From positions 1,116,001 through 1,180,000 of the forward strand of contig NZ_AP022619.1 in the NCBI RefSeq assembly GCF_010731655.1: a DNA stretch of 64,000 nt. The letters are read 5' to 3'. Positions 26,258 through 33,807 of this stretch are shown here, one piece after another. Made by a program: the position numbers and the translations under genes. The stretch's first letter is position 1. The number at the start of each line of letters is the position of its first letter. The notes below the pieces were generated by a model. That model made no database searches, was not told the origin of the DNA, and saw nothing but the letters and a program-made list of their open reading frames with translations. Source of the stretch: Mycobacterium paraseoulense (GTDB taxonomy: Bacteria; Actinomycetota; Actinomycetes; Mycobacteriales; Mycobacteriaceae).

Positions 26258-27063
26258 ACGCCGCCACCGACATATATTTCGCGAACGGCAATGAGGTCCA
26301 GCTGTTCGAGCAGGCCTTCCGTCAGCGCCTGCCCGTGATGCTCACCGGACCGACCGGATGCGGCAAAACACGATTCGTCGAGCACATGGGCCTGCTGTTG
26401 CGACGACCGGTCGTCACCATCAGTTGCCACGACGACCTCACCAGCTCCGATCTCGTCGGCCGCTTCATGGTGACCGGCGGCGACGTGGTCTGGACCGATG
26501 GACCGCTGACCCGCGCCGTCAAGGCCGGCGCTATCTGCTACCTCGACGAAGTCGTCGAAGCTCGCCACGACTCGTTGGCCATCCTGCACTCGCTCACCGA
26601 CCACCGCCGGTCGCTGTATCTCGATCGAGCCGGCGAAGTCGTGACCGCGCCGGAGGAGTTCATGCTGGTGTGTTCCTACAACCCGGCGTACCGCAGCTCG
26701 CTCAAGGAGCTCAAACCGTCATTCCGGCAACGGTTCGTCACGCTCACGATGAGGTATCTGCCGCCTGAGCGCGAGGCCGAAGTGATTGTCGCCGAAGCCG
26801 GAATTCCCATCGCGACGGCACGGCGGCTGGTCGGATGCGCGGTTGCCATTCGCACCGCCGACGAAGCCTTTCACTTCGAGCCGCCGTCCACCCGGGTGCT
26901 GGTCACGGCCGCACACATGATCGCTGCCGGCGCAACCGAATTGGATGCGGCCGACGCCTGCATACTCGCGCCACTGAGCACCGACGGCGCGGTCACCGAC
27001 GGCCTACGCGAAGTCGCGGCGGCCAGCCTGGCCGCCACGGACACCCCGAGCGCAACCCCCTAG
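26254..27063 (+). CDS. AAA+ ATPase of the CbbQ/NorQ/MoxR type
   Basis: This 269-residue ATPase has Walker A GPTGCGKT at residues 32-39 and a Walker B segment AICYLDEVVEA near 92-102. Sensor 1 lies in MLVCSYNPAYRSS and an arginine-finger region in LKPSFRQRFV. The order and spacing match the CbbQ/NirQ/NorQ branch of MoxR ATPases, including a helical C-terminal lid (about 200-269). Known members activate Rubisco or assemble the nitric oxide reductase iron site with their VWA partners. The start ATG overlaps the VWA stop (ATGA). No Rubisco or norB-like gene is present, so the client is likely one of the novel membrane proteins. Confidence 0.9.
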   Translation: MNAATDIYFANGNEVQLFEQAFRQRLPVMLTGPTGCGKTRFVEHMGLLLRRPVVTISCHDDLTSSDLVGRFMVTGGDVVWTDGPLTRAVKAGAICYLDEVVEARHDSLAILHSLTDHRRSLYLDRAGEVVTAPEEFMLVCSYNPAYRSSLKELKPSFRQRFVTLTMRYLPPEREAEVIVAEAGIPIATARRLVGCAVAIRTADEAFHFEPPSTRVLVTAAHMIAAGATELDAADACILAPLSTDGAVTDGLREVAAASLAATDTPSATP

Positions 27064-27077
27064 GAAAGGAGTCCGGC

Positions 27078-27206
27078 ATGGACCGACAGGAGCAGAAGCG
27101 CAAACGGGCGCTCATCGTCTTCCAGATCTTCATCTACGGCTACCTGCTGGTGATGTTCGGCATCCAGCTGTACATGTCGTTCGCCCGGGGGTGGTGGGAC
27201 TTGTGA
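27078..27206 (+). CDS. 42-residue single-pass membrane peptide
   Basis: The gene encodes MDRQEQKRKRALIVFQ and so on, ending FARGWWDL. It follows AAAGGAG at a spacing of seven bases. A very basic N-terminus (KRKR) precedes one membrane helix (ALIVFQIFIYGYLLVMFGIQ), predicting a cytoplasmic N-terminus. Its TGA overlaps the GTG start of the following membrane-protein gene (GTGA), showing translational coupling. It parallels the 34-residue peptide next to copy 1, though the two peptides are not obviously similar. Confidence 0.75.
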   Translation: MDRQEQKRKRALIVFQIFIYGYLLVMFGIQLYMSFARGWWDL

Positions 27207-27925
27207 ACCTGCCTCTGCTCAAACGCAATTCGGACGGAGGACCGACCGGCACCGGATCGGTCAGCCTCGAGGATCACCACGACGAGTCCCGCCAAGCGCA
27301 GCGTCGGGCCGATAAGTGGATGATCATCGGCGCCGCCCTGATGGGCATGTGGGCGCCGGGGCTCATCGGATTTCCCATCTTCATGCGTGGGGTGTGGCTG
27401 CAGCGCCAAGCGCTGCGCGCCGGCTTGTCGGTCCGGCCCATGATCGTGACGCTGATCGGTTATCTGGTCCTGATCGACGGAATGCTCAACAGTCTCGGCT
27501 GGGCTCTGGACCTGGTCGCCAACCACACGCTGATCAACCGGGTGCTGATGGTTGGGTGGGGCAACATGTTTGATGCCGGCTACTTCTGGCACTACAACGA
27601 GCTCTGGGTCGGCGGTGCGGCGGGACCGGGCGAGAAGGCCTACGTGGCGGGGCTGATCCTCACGGTGTTCTCGATGCGGGTGGCCGCGGCAATCGGGTTC
27701 CTGCAGATGAAACGGTGGGGCCATCAGTGGATGATCGTCACCTGCTGGATGGGCGTGGTGATTTGGTCGGCCTACGTGTTCAACATGACCATGTTCGCCG
27801 ACGTGCGCTACGCCGGCGTCGTCTTCCCGGTCGTCGGCTGGTGGCTCTACGACATCTTCTACATCACCCCCTTCCTCGCCATCCCGTATCTGCACACCGT
27901 CAACCGCGAAATCTTCACCGACTAG
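27203..27925 (+). CDS. Multi-pass membrane protein of unknown family, copy 2
   Basis: I chose the GTG at 27203, which overlaps the stop of the 42-residue peptide gene; this gives 240 residues. Hydrophobic helices correspond one-to-one with copy 1 (23805). About 112 of the last 123 residues are identical to copy 1 by eye, including FDAGYFWHYNELWVGGAAG and RWGHQWM. The N-terminal half is more diverged (MWAPGLIGFPIFMRGVWLQR against the FGLPLFLWGVRLL segment). The retention of two copies on either side of the CbbO/CbbQ genes suggests a heteromeric complex or divergence of function. The family is not recognised. Confidence 0.8.
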   Translation: MNLPLLKRNSDGGPTGTGSVSLEDHHDESRQAQRRADKWMIIGAALMGMWAPGLIGFPIFMRGVWLQRQALRAGLSVRPMIVTLIGYLVLIDGMLNSLGWALDLVANHTLINRVLMVGWGNMFDAGYFWHYNELWVGGAAGPGEKAYVAGLILTVFSMRVAAAIGFLQMKRWGHQWMIVTCWMGVVIWSAYVFNMTMFADVRYAGVVFPVVGWWLYDIFYITPFLAIPYLHTVNREIFTD

Positions 27926-27943
27926 GTCTCAAGGAGGGTTGCC

Positions 27944-28375
27944 ATGACCGCCTCATCTCCCACGGAAGAACAGGAACCGGCCACGGATCTCGAGCCGGGA
28001 ACCACTCCGTACTACGCGCGTATGCACAAATGGATCAAGCGGGCCGTCTTGGTCTGCCTGGTGGCACTGGTGATCGAAGGCGCGTTCACGTTGCCGTTCA
28101 TGGCGGTCTATTACGGCTACCCCACGCTCAGCCTCACCCAGATCTGCAGCGAACTGCTCAAGATTCGCTACTCGAACGACACGCTGGAGTGCAAGTACCC
28201 CTACCCGCCATTCGGGCCGCCCGAGGGCGCCGAGGGAAAGGCCACCGCGCAGGACGTGTGGGGTATCCAGCCGATACCGAAGTATCACCGGCTCGGGTTC
28301 CGCGAGCTCGTCAAGATCCACAACGAACGGCTGGCCCGGCAGGCCGCCCAACAGCATTCGGCGCCGCACCCGTGA
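27944..28375 (+). CDS. Single-pass membrane protein with extracytoplasmic cysteine pair
   Basis: This 143-residue protein starts at an ATG preceded by AAGGAGGG. The first 25 residues are acidic. A basic stretch [15 protein letters not shown] leads into one membrane helix ([20 protein letters not shown]), so the remaining 85 residues should face outward. That part has two cysteines ([20 protein letters not shown]), several Tyr/Pro residues (YPYPPFGPP) and histidines near the end. The cysteines could form a disulfide or bind a cofactor. I do not recognise a family. It lies between copy 2 of the membrane protein and a DapB-fold gene, whose GTG overlaps its stop. Confidence 0.75.
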   Translation: MTASSPTEEQEPATDLEPGTTPYYARMHKWIKRAVLVCLVALVIEGAFTLPFMAVYYGYPTLSLTQICSELLKIRYSNDTLECKYPYPPFGPPEGAEGKATAQDVWGIQPIPKYHRLGFRELVKIHNERLARQAAQQHSAPHP

Positions 28376-29424
28376 CCTATCGGGTCGTGCAATGGACGAC
28401 GGGCAACGTCGGCAAGAGTTCGGTGCGCGCGATCGCCTCGAACCCGGCGCTGGAGCTGGTCGGATGTTACGCCTGGTCGCCGGGGAAGGTCGGGTGCGAT
28501 GTGGGCGAGCTGTGCGGGATTGAACCCCTCGATGTGAAGGCCACCAACGACATCGAGGCCCTGCTCGCGCTCAAGCCCGACTGCGTGGTCTACAACCCGA
28601 TGTTCGCCGACGTCGACGAGCTGGTCCGCATCCTCGGTGCGGGCGTTAACGTCGTGGGCACGGCCGGGTTCATCACCGGCCACTTTCTCGGCGCGGGTCG
28701 CGATCGCATCGCCGAGGCCTGCCGGCAGGGCGGGTCAACCATCTTCGGCAGCGGCATCAATCCGGGGTTCGTGCAACTGTTCGCGATCGTGTCGGCCGGG
28801 CTGTCGGATCGAGTCGACAAGGTATCCATGCTGGAATCCGTTGACACGACGATCTACAACTCGCCGGCCACCGAGATACCGATGGGCTTCGGCTATCCCG
28901 TCGACCAGCCCGATCTGCCGGCGATCACCGCCAAGGGTTCGGGCGTCTTCCGGGACGCCGTGTTGCTGGTCGCCGACGCTCTGGGCGCCGACCTCGACGA
29001 CGTGCGTTGCGAAGTCGAGTATGCCAGCACCACCGAAGACCTCCATCTTCCCGGCGACTGGACGATCGCCAAAGGCTGCGTCGCGGGGGTGGACGTCCGG
29101 TGGAAGGGGATCGCCCTCGACCGCGAGGTCATCGAAATCCGTGGGCGCTGGCGCAAGGGTCAAACGTTGGACCCGGACTGGCCGCTGGACATGGGCTACA
29201 CCATCGAGGTTCAAGGGCGACCGACCATCAAGACCACGCTGAGTTTCCTTCCACCGCCAGACTTTCAGGGCGAGACGTTGGACGACTACATCATGTTGGG
29301 TCTCACGATCACCGCCATGCCGGCGATCACCGCGATACCCGCCGTCGTCGCCGCCCCACCCGGCATCGCCACCTACAACGACCTACCGCTGCTCCTTCCC
29401 CGCGGAGTGCTGGCACGAAATTGA
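28372..29424 (+). CDS. DapB-fold NAD(P)H-dependent dehydrogenase, paralogue 3
   Basis: The GTG at 28372 overlaps the preceding stop (GTGA) and gives 350 residues. The start [20 protein letters not shown] carries the dinucleotide motif TTGNVG. Shared blocks follow: [32 protein letters not shown] and [10 protein letters not shown]. It is the third member of this family in the window. As a soluble NAD(P)-dependent enzyme inside an operon that otherwise encodes membrane proteins and a P450, it may reduce or oxidise an intermediate made by them. Substrate unknown. Confidence 0.83.
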   Translation: MTYRVVQWTTGNVGKSSVRAIASNPALELVGCYAWSPGKVGCDVGELCGIEPLDVKATNDIEALLALKPDCVVYNPMFADVDELVRILGAGVNVVGTAGFITGHFLGAGRDRIAEACRQGGSTIFGSGINPGFVQLFAIVSAGLSDRVDKVSMLESVDTTIYNSPATEIPMGFGYPVDQPDLPAITAKGSGVFRDAVLLVADALGADLDDVRCEVEYASTTEDLHLPGDWTIAKGCVAGVDVRWKGIALDREVIEIRGRWRKGQTLDPDWPLDMGYTIEVQGRPTIKTTLSFLPPPDFQGETLDDYIMLGLTITAMPAITAIPAVVAAPPGIATYNDLPLLLPRGVLARN

Positions 29425-29430
29425 GAGGAC

Positions 29431-30708
29431 GTGGCTTTGATGCCCCAGACCAAACATCACGCGCCGCCTGCCCCCGGGCCCGGTGCGCCCAGTGTCTTCG
29501 ACGCCGGCCTCCCGACGCTCGAATATGACATCACCGAATCACCGCACGAGGTGTATCCCCGCATCCGGGCCGCGCAGCGGCAGGGCCCGATCGCCATCGG
29601 CCCGATCGGCCCGGAAGTCCTTTCCTACGAGCTCGCCCGCGCCATCCTGCGCGACACCCGATTTGTGATCCCCCCCGGATTGCATCTGGCGGCGCAAGGC
29701 GTGACCTCGGGTCCGCTCTGGGACAGAGTCGTCGGCAGCATCATCTGCGCCGAGGGCGCCGAACATCATCGACTGCGAAGCCTGGTGTCGAGGGCCTTCA
29801 CACCGCGGGCGACCGCGCGGTTGTACGACACCATCGACGAAGTGGTCAACGAACTCGTCGATGGCGTCGCCGACACCGGCCGCTGCGACGTCGTCACCGA
29901 TATCGCCCGTCAGTACCCGATCCCCATCATCTGCGCGCTGCTGGGTGCGCCCCGCGGAAGCTGGGAACAGTTCTCCCACTGGGCCGAAACCATTTTCAAG
30001 ATGGTGAACTTTTCGGTGAATCTCGTCGACGAAATGCCCGCGGTCCTTGAGGGCTGGGCCGAGCTCGACGCTTATGTCGATGAAATGGTGGCCGAACGAC
30101 GACACCGGCTGACGGACGACTTGCTGTCCGATCTCATCCGCGCCGAGGACCCGACTCGTCGAGGCGATCGGCTCAATGCCGACGAACTGCGGATGACCGT
30201 GGCCGGATTGTTGCTTGCCGGAACGGATACCACGCGCAACCAGCTGGCCGCCTCCATGCAGGTACTCCTCGATCACCCCGAGCAGTGGGCCATGTTAAGT
30301 GCGCACCCCGAGCTCGCCGCACCGGCGGTCGAGGAGAGCATGCGCCACTCCCCCGCAGTGTGCAACACCGTCCGCACGGTGCACGAAGACGTGGAATTGG
30401 GCGGCTACTCGTTCCCCAGCGGCACCTACCTCGTGGTGAATTCATTTGCCGCCAACCGTGATCCGGCCATCTATCCAGATCCCGACCGCTTCGACATCAC
30501 CCGCACGGAAGCGCCTGCGGTGCTGACGTTCGGTGGCGGCGTGCACTATTGCCTGGGCGCCAGCCTGGCCAGACTGGAGCTGGCCGAAGGTCTCAAGATA
30601 TTGGCGCAGCGGCTGCCGAATGCCCACCGTGTCGGCCCGGCTCCGTGGAAACCGATGCTCGGCATGAGCGGTCCGACAAGCCTTCTCGTGGAGTTCGACC
30701 GCCAATGA
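29431..30708 (+). CDS. Cytochrome P450
   Basis: This protein has 425 residues from the GTG at 29431; an ATG at 29440 is the alternative. The I-helix motif is AGTDTT, ExxR lies in EESMRHSP, and the heme loop is FGGGVHYCLGASLAR with the thiolate near residue 374. The proximal region FAANRDPAIYPDPDRFDITR is typical of bacterial class I P450s. It is distinct from the P450 at 16802. No ferredoxin or reductase gene is adjacent. As the ninth gene of the operon it presumably hydroxylates the same or a related hydrophobic compound. Confidence 0.92.
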   Translation: MALMPQTKHHAPPAPGPGAPSVFDAGLPTLEYDITESPHEVYPRIRAAQRQGPIAIGPIGPEVLSYELARAILRDTRFVIPPGLHLAAQGVTSGPLWDRVVGSIICAEGAEHHRLRSLVSRAFTPRATARLYDTIDEVVNELVDGVADTGRCDVVTDIARQYPIPIICALLGAPRGSWEQFSHWAETIFKMVNFSVNLVDEMPAVLEGWAELDAYVDEMVAERRHRLTDDLLSDLIRAEDPTRRGDRLNADELRMTVAGLLLAGTDTTRNQLAASMQVLLDHPEQWAMLSAHPELAAPAVEESMRHSPAVCNTVRTVHEDVELGGYSFPSGTYLVVNSFAANRDPAIYPDPDRFDITRTEAPAVLTFGGGVHYCLGASLARLELAEGLKILAQRLPNAHRVGPAPWKPMLGMSGPTSLLVEFDRQ

Positions 30709-30738
30709 CGATCTCACGAGTGCGCTTGGAGGTCACCG

Positions 30739-31158
30739 ATGAATGACTCATCGCCGCGCCTGCATCACGTCGTCTTCGCGGTGGCAAGTGAACGACATGA
30801 CGCTGTGGGACGACTATTTACCGAGCTGGGCTTCAGCTTCGACGAGATCAACTTGGACGAACTGGGGCTTCGGGTGCTCCTGGATTGGAATCGGGGGATC
30901 GAGCTGATCAGCCCGCATCCCTCGTCCACCGCCACGGTGGCCACCTCGGTGGCCGAGTTCTTGGCGAGCCATGGCGACGGCGTCTACACCGTGGTGGTGC
31001 AGGTCGAAGCGGCGTCACAGGCCGACGAGATCGCCGAGCGTTACGGGTCCATCACGCGCTTCCGGCAAGGCTTCGAGGGCGAGGGCAATTACCTGGAGGA
31101 AATCGACCTGTCGGTGTGCGGCCTGCCGCTTACCTTCCTGTCGACCAACCTGCCCTGA
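30739..31158 (+). CDS. VOC (glyoxalase/bleomycin-resistance fold) protein
   Basis: This 139-residue protein begins RLHHVVFAVASERHDAVGRL, a first beta-alpha-beta unit of the vicinal oxygen chelate fold. A second unit, GDGVYTVVVQVEAASQADEI, follows. Only some of the usual His/Glu metal ligands are evident (H9 or H10 and late Glu residues), so it may be a non-catalytic or divergent member. GGAGG seven bases before the ATG supports the start. It is the last gene of the rightward operon; Rv2047c-like converges 17 bases further on. Confidence 0.75.
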   Translation: MNDSSPRLHHVVFAVASERHDAVGRLFTELGFSFDEINLDELGLRVLLDWNRGIELISPHPSSTATVATSVAEFLASHGDGVYTVVVQVEAASQADEIAERYGSITRFRQGFEGEGNYLEEIDLSVCGLPLTFLSTNLP

Positions 31159-31175
31159 GGCACCGGCTCAGCGGA

Positions 31176-33782
31176 TCAAGGACGGGCTGTCCGCCGCGGC
31201 AGTTCCAGCAGGCGGATCTCGCCCGAGGCGCCGTCGACCTCGACGAGGGCGCCGGGCGGCAACGACTTGGTGGCTCCCTGCACGTCCACCACGCAGGGGA
31301 AGCCGAATTCGCGGGCCACCACGGCGGCGTGTGACATCGGGCCGCCGAGTTCGGTCACCACAGCGGCGGCGTAACAGAAAGCCGCGGTGTACCCGACGTC
31401 GGTGACCTCCGCGACCAGAACTTCGCCGGGTCGCAGGTCGTCGATGGTGTCGGGCCGCACGATTCGCACGCGGCCGCGCACCTTGCCCCCGCATACGCCG
31501 ACACCGCGCAGGGTTTCCCCGCTGGTGAGAACGGCGGTCGCCGTCGTCGTCGGTTGCCAGGTCCCGCTGAACACCGTCGGCGGAACCACGGCGACCAACC
31601 GGCGTTGTTCGGCGCGGCGACGGGCCACCAGCGCCCCGACATCCGCCGGCAGCGCATCGAGCTCATCCACCAGCAGATAGAACACATCGTCGGCGGTATC
31701 GAAGATTCCGGCCTCGACCAGCCTGCGCCCGTACTCGCGCATCAGGTTGCGCAGTACCCAGTTGGCCCGCACCACTTTGTCGCGACGGACCTCGCGGTCG
31801 CGCAGTTGGCGGCCCGCCAGCTGAGCAATTGGCTTGGCGTGCATGGGGATCACGGCACGCGGCGGCTGGGGCGCCGGAGGGACGCTCATCGCTCGGGTCA
31901 CCATCCGGACGACCAGCTCGGGATCATCGGCGTAACTGATCGACAGCATCTCGAGTTCGGCCGGGCCGCGATGCCCGATCAACGCCAGCTCGGCCAGCAC
32001 GGCGGCGTGAAACTCCGGCGCCTCGACGGCCAGCTTGCCCAGCCGCTCCCCCGGTTCGGCCAGCAGCGCGGTCACTTTCGGGTCGCGTTGTGCGGCGACC
32101 ACCAACCGCTGGATCGCCTCGACCGATCGCGCACTGACTAATTCGGGCCCCGCCGGCGCAGCGGTCTCCCGCCCACACAGGCCGCGCAGCAGGACGTTGA
32201 ACGCGGCGCACAGCATGAACGACGCCGATGCCAGCACCCAGCCGTACACCACATCGTCGCGCGCCAACGAGATCAGGCTGAGCAGCCGACGATCGTCCAG
32301 CCGGGTGGCGTCGTCGGCCAGGCGTTCGAGGCGATCGACATCGCCGACGAACTCGTGGGTGTCCCTCGACGACCCGGCGGACAGCCCGATGAGGTTGACG
32401 CCGAATACCCCGATGTTGCGAATGGTCCGCAGTTGCTTTCGGATTCGGCTTGTTTCGGAACTCGGCCGCTCCTCACCGAAGATCGGCAGCGACGCCATGC
32501 TGGGGCCGAAAAATCCGCTGTTGCTGACGATCGTCGCGGGCTTGGCAAACGGTACGGTCTCGGCCATGTAATGCGCCGAGGTGATGGCCCCGTAGAGCCG
32601 GTGGGCGAACACGGCGACGGTCCGCGTGGCGATCTCACGCTGGATAATGCCGCCGGGGCGCAGCCGCTCGGCGATGGCGACTCCGCCGGCGCGCAGCCCG
32701 CGTACGGTCACCGACGCCGACGCCGGCGAGAACGGGCCCGGCAGCGCCTCCGACAAATTGGTGGCCAGAAAAGTCGGGAAGCGCGGGTCGATCGGGGTAT
32801 CGAACTCGCCGTTGTCTCCGGCTGGGCCAGCCCAATCGGGCTTCACCCCGTCCTCGGTCGGCGCGTCGACGGACGGAAGGTCGTCGACGGTGGCCATCCG
32901 CCACGGTAGCGACACCACCCGCTTGCCCAGGGTGACCCGGCCGCGCACCGACCGCGCGAAATCCTCGACGCATTCACCGGAGTTCCACGCGGCACGGAAT
33001 CCCCACTGCTCACGCAACCGCGCGGTATCCATGAACGCCGCGCCGTGCACGAGTTGCAGCTCGGCCGGTCCAAGGCCCAACCGCACGACGGGGCGTCCAA
33101 CCGCCGCGGCAACCCGCCGGAAGGTCAGCTCGCCCGGGGCCGCGAGATTGACCGGGCCGCTGCCGATTTCGCTGTCCACGATCGCCCGGTTGAATAGCCG
33201 AAGGGCGTCGTCGAGGTGGACGACCTGCATGAGACGGTCGGCCGACCCGTCGGGGAATGCCGGCCGCGCCAGCAGCCGACGCACCCAGTTATCGACGCTT
33301 CGGCCGAGAATCAGCGCGGAGCGGATGGCGACCCATTGCAAATCCGATTCCTCGAGCATCCGCTCGACCCGAGCCTTGTGTCGACCGTCGGCGCTGACCG
33401 GTGTTGTCTCGTCGTGCTCGGTCCGGGGCGCGTTTCCGCCCCCGTAAACCTGTGCCGACGACGCGAAGACGATCCTCCTGGCTCCGGTGCCAGCCACCGC
33501 CGCCAGCAGATTGCGGGTGCCCTCGATGTTGACCTGCTCGCTGATGCGGGCCTCGGGACCCGGGCTGTTCGCCCAGGCGAGGTGCGCGACGGCCTCGGCG
33601 CCGGCGACCGCGCGGCTGACCGCATCGGTGTCGCGGATGTCGGCCGCGACGAATTCGGCCGCGCTCGGCCAGCTTTCGGGTCTGCGGCGGGCGATCCCGA
33701 CGACGTCGTGGCCCTGGCTGAGCAGGCGGAGGGCCAGGCCCCGGCCGAGCACGCCGCTCGCCCCGGTGATGGCGATCCTCAC
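31176..33782 (-). CDS. NAD-dependent epimerase fused to PEP-utilising mobile domain (Rv2047c homologue)
   Basis: This 868-residue protein begins with an extended SDR/epimerase domain: MRIAITGASGVLGRGLALRL, SSAQVYGGGN and following segments, residues 1 to about 290. A long middle region (about 300-720) has no motif I can name but resembles the central part of PEP-synthase-like proteins. The C-terminus carries the phosphohistidine mobile domain with TELGGPMSHAAVVARE (His near residue 815). The ATP-grasp domain of a full PEP synthase is not evident. It lies 25 bases downstream of pks12 on the same strand, as in M. tuberculosis. A role linked to the Pks12 product is inferred only from position. 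Confidence 0.88.
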   Translation of the reverse strand: MRIAITGASGVLGRGLALRLLSQGHDVVGIARRRPESWPSAAEFVAADIRDTDAVSRAVAGAEAVAHLAWANSPGPEARISEQVNIEGTRNLLAAVAGTGARRIVFASSAQVYGGGNAPRTEHDETTPVSADGRHKARVERMLEESDLQWVAIRSALILGRSVDNWVRRLLARPAFPDGSADRLMQVVHLDDALRLFNRAIVDSEIGSGPVNLAAPGELTFRRVAAAVGRPVVRLGLGPAELQLVHGAAFMDTARLREQWGFRAAWNSGECVEDFARSVRGRVTLGKRVVSLPWRMATVDDLPSVDAPTEDGVKPDWAGPAGDNGEFDTPIDPRFPTFLATNLSEALPGPFSPASASVTVRGLRAGGVAIAERLRPGGIIQREIATRTVAVFAHRLYGAITSAHYMAETVPFAKPATIVSNSGFFGPSMASLPIFGEERPSSETSRIRKQLRTIRNIGVFGVNLIGLSAGSSRDTHEFVGDVDRLERLADDATRLDDRRLLSLISLARDDVVYGWVLASASFMLCAAFNVLLRGLCGRETAAPAGPELVSARSVEAIQRLVVAAQRDPKVTALLAEPGERLGKLAVEAPEFHAAVLAELALIGHRGPAELEMLSISYADDPELVVRMVTRAMSVPPAPQPPRAVIPMHAKPIAQLAGRQLRDREVRRDKVVRANWVLRNLMREYGRRLVEAGIFDTADDVFYLLVDELDALPADVGALVARRRAEQRRLVAVVPPTVFSGTWQPTTTATAVLTSGETLRGVGVCGGKVRGRVRIVRPDTIDDLRPGEVLVAEVTDVGYTAAFCYAAAVVTELGGPMSHAAVVAREFGFPCVVDVQGATKSLPPGALVEVDGASGEIRLLELPRRTARP

Positions 33783-33807
33783 TGAATGCCCTTGTTCAAG
33801 CTCATCG

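Noticed and set aside
30705..30746. A 13-codon frame (MTISRVRLEVTDE) bridging the P450 stop and the VOC start
   Set aside because: Its ATGA overlaps are suggestive of coupling, but it is too short and has no ribosome site of its own; the VOC gene has a proper GGAGG.
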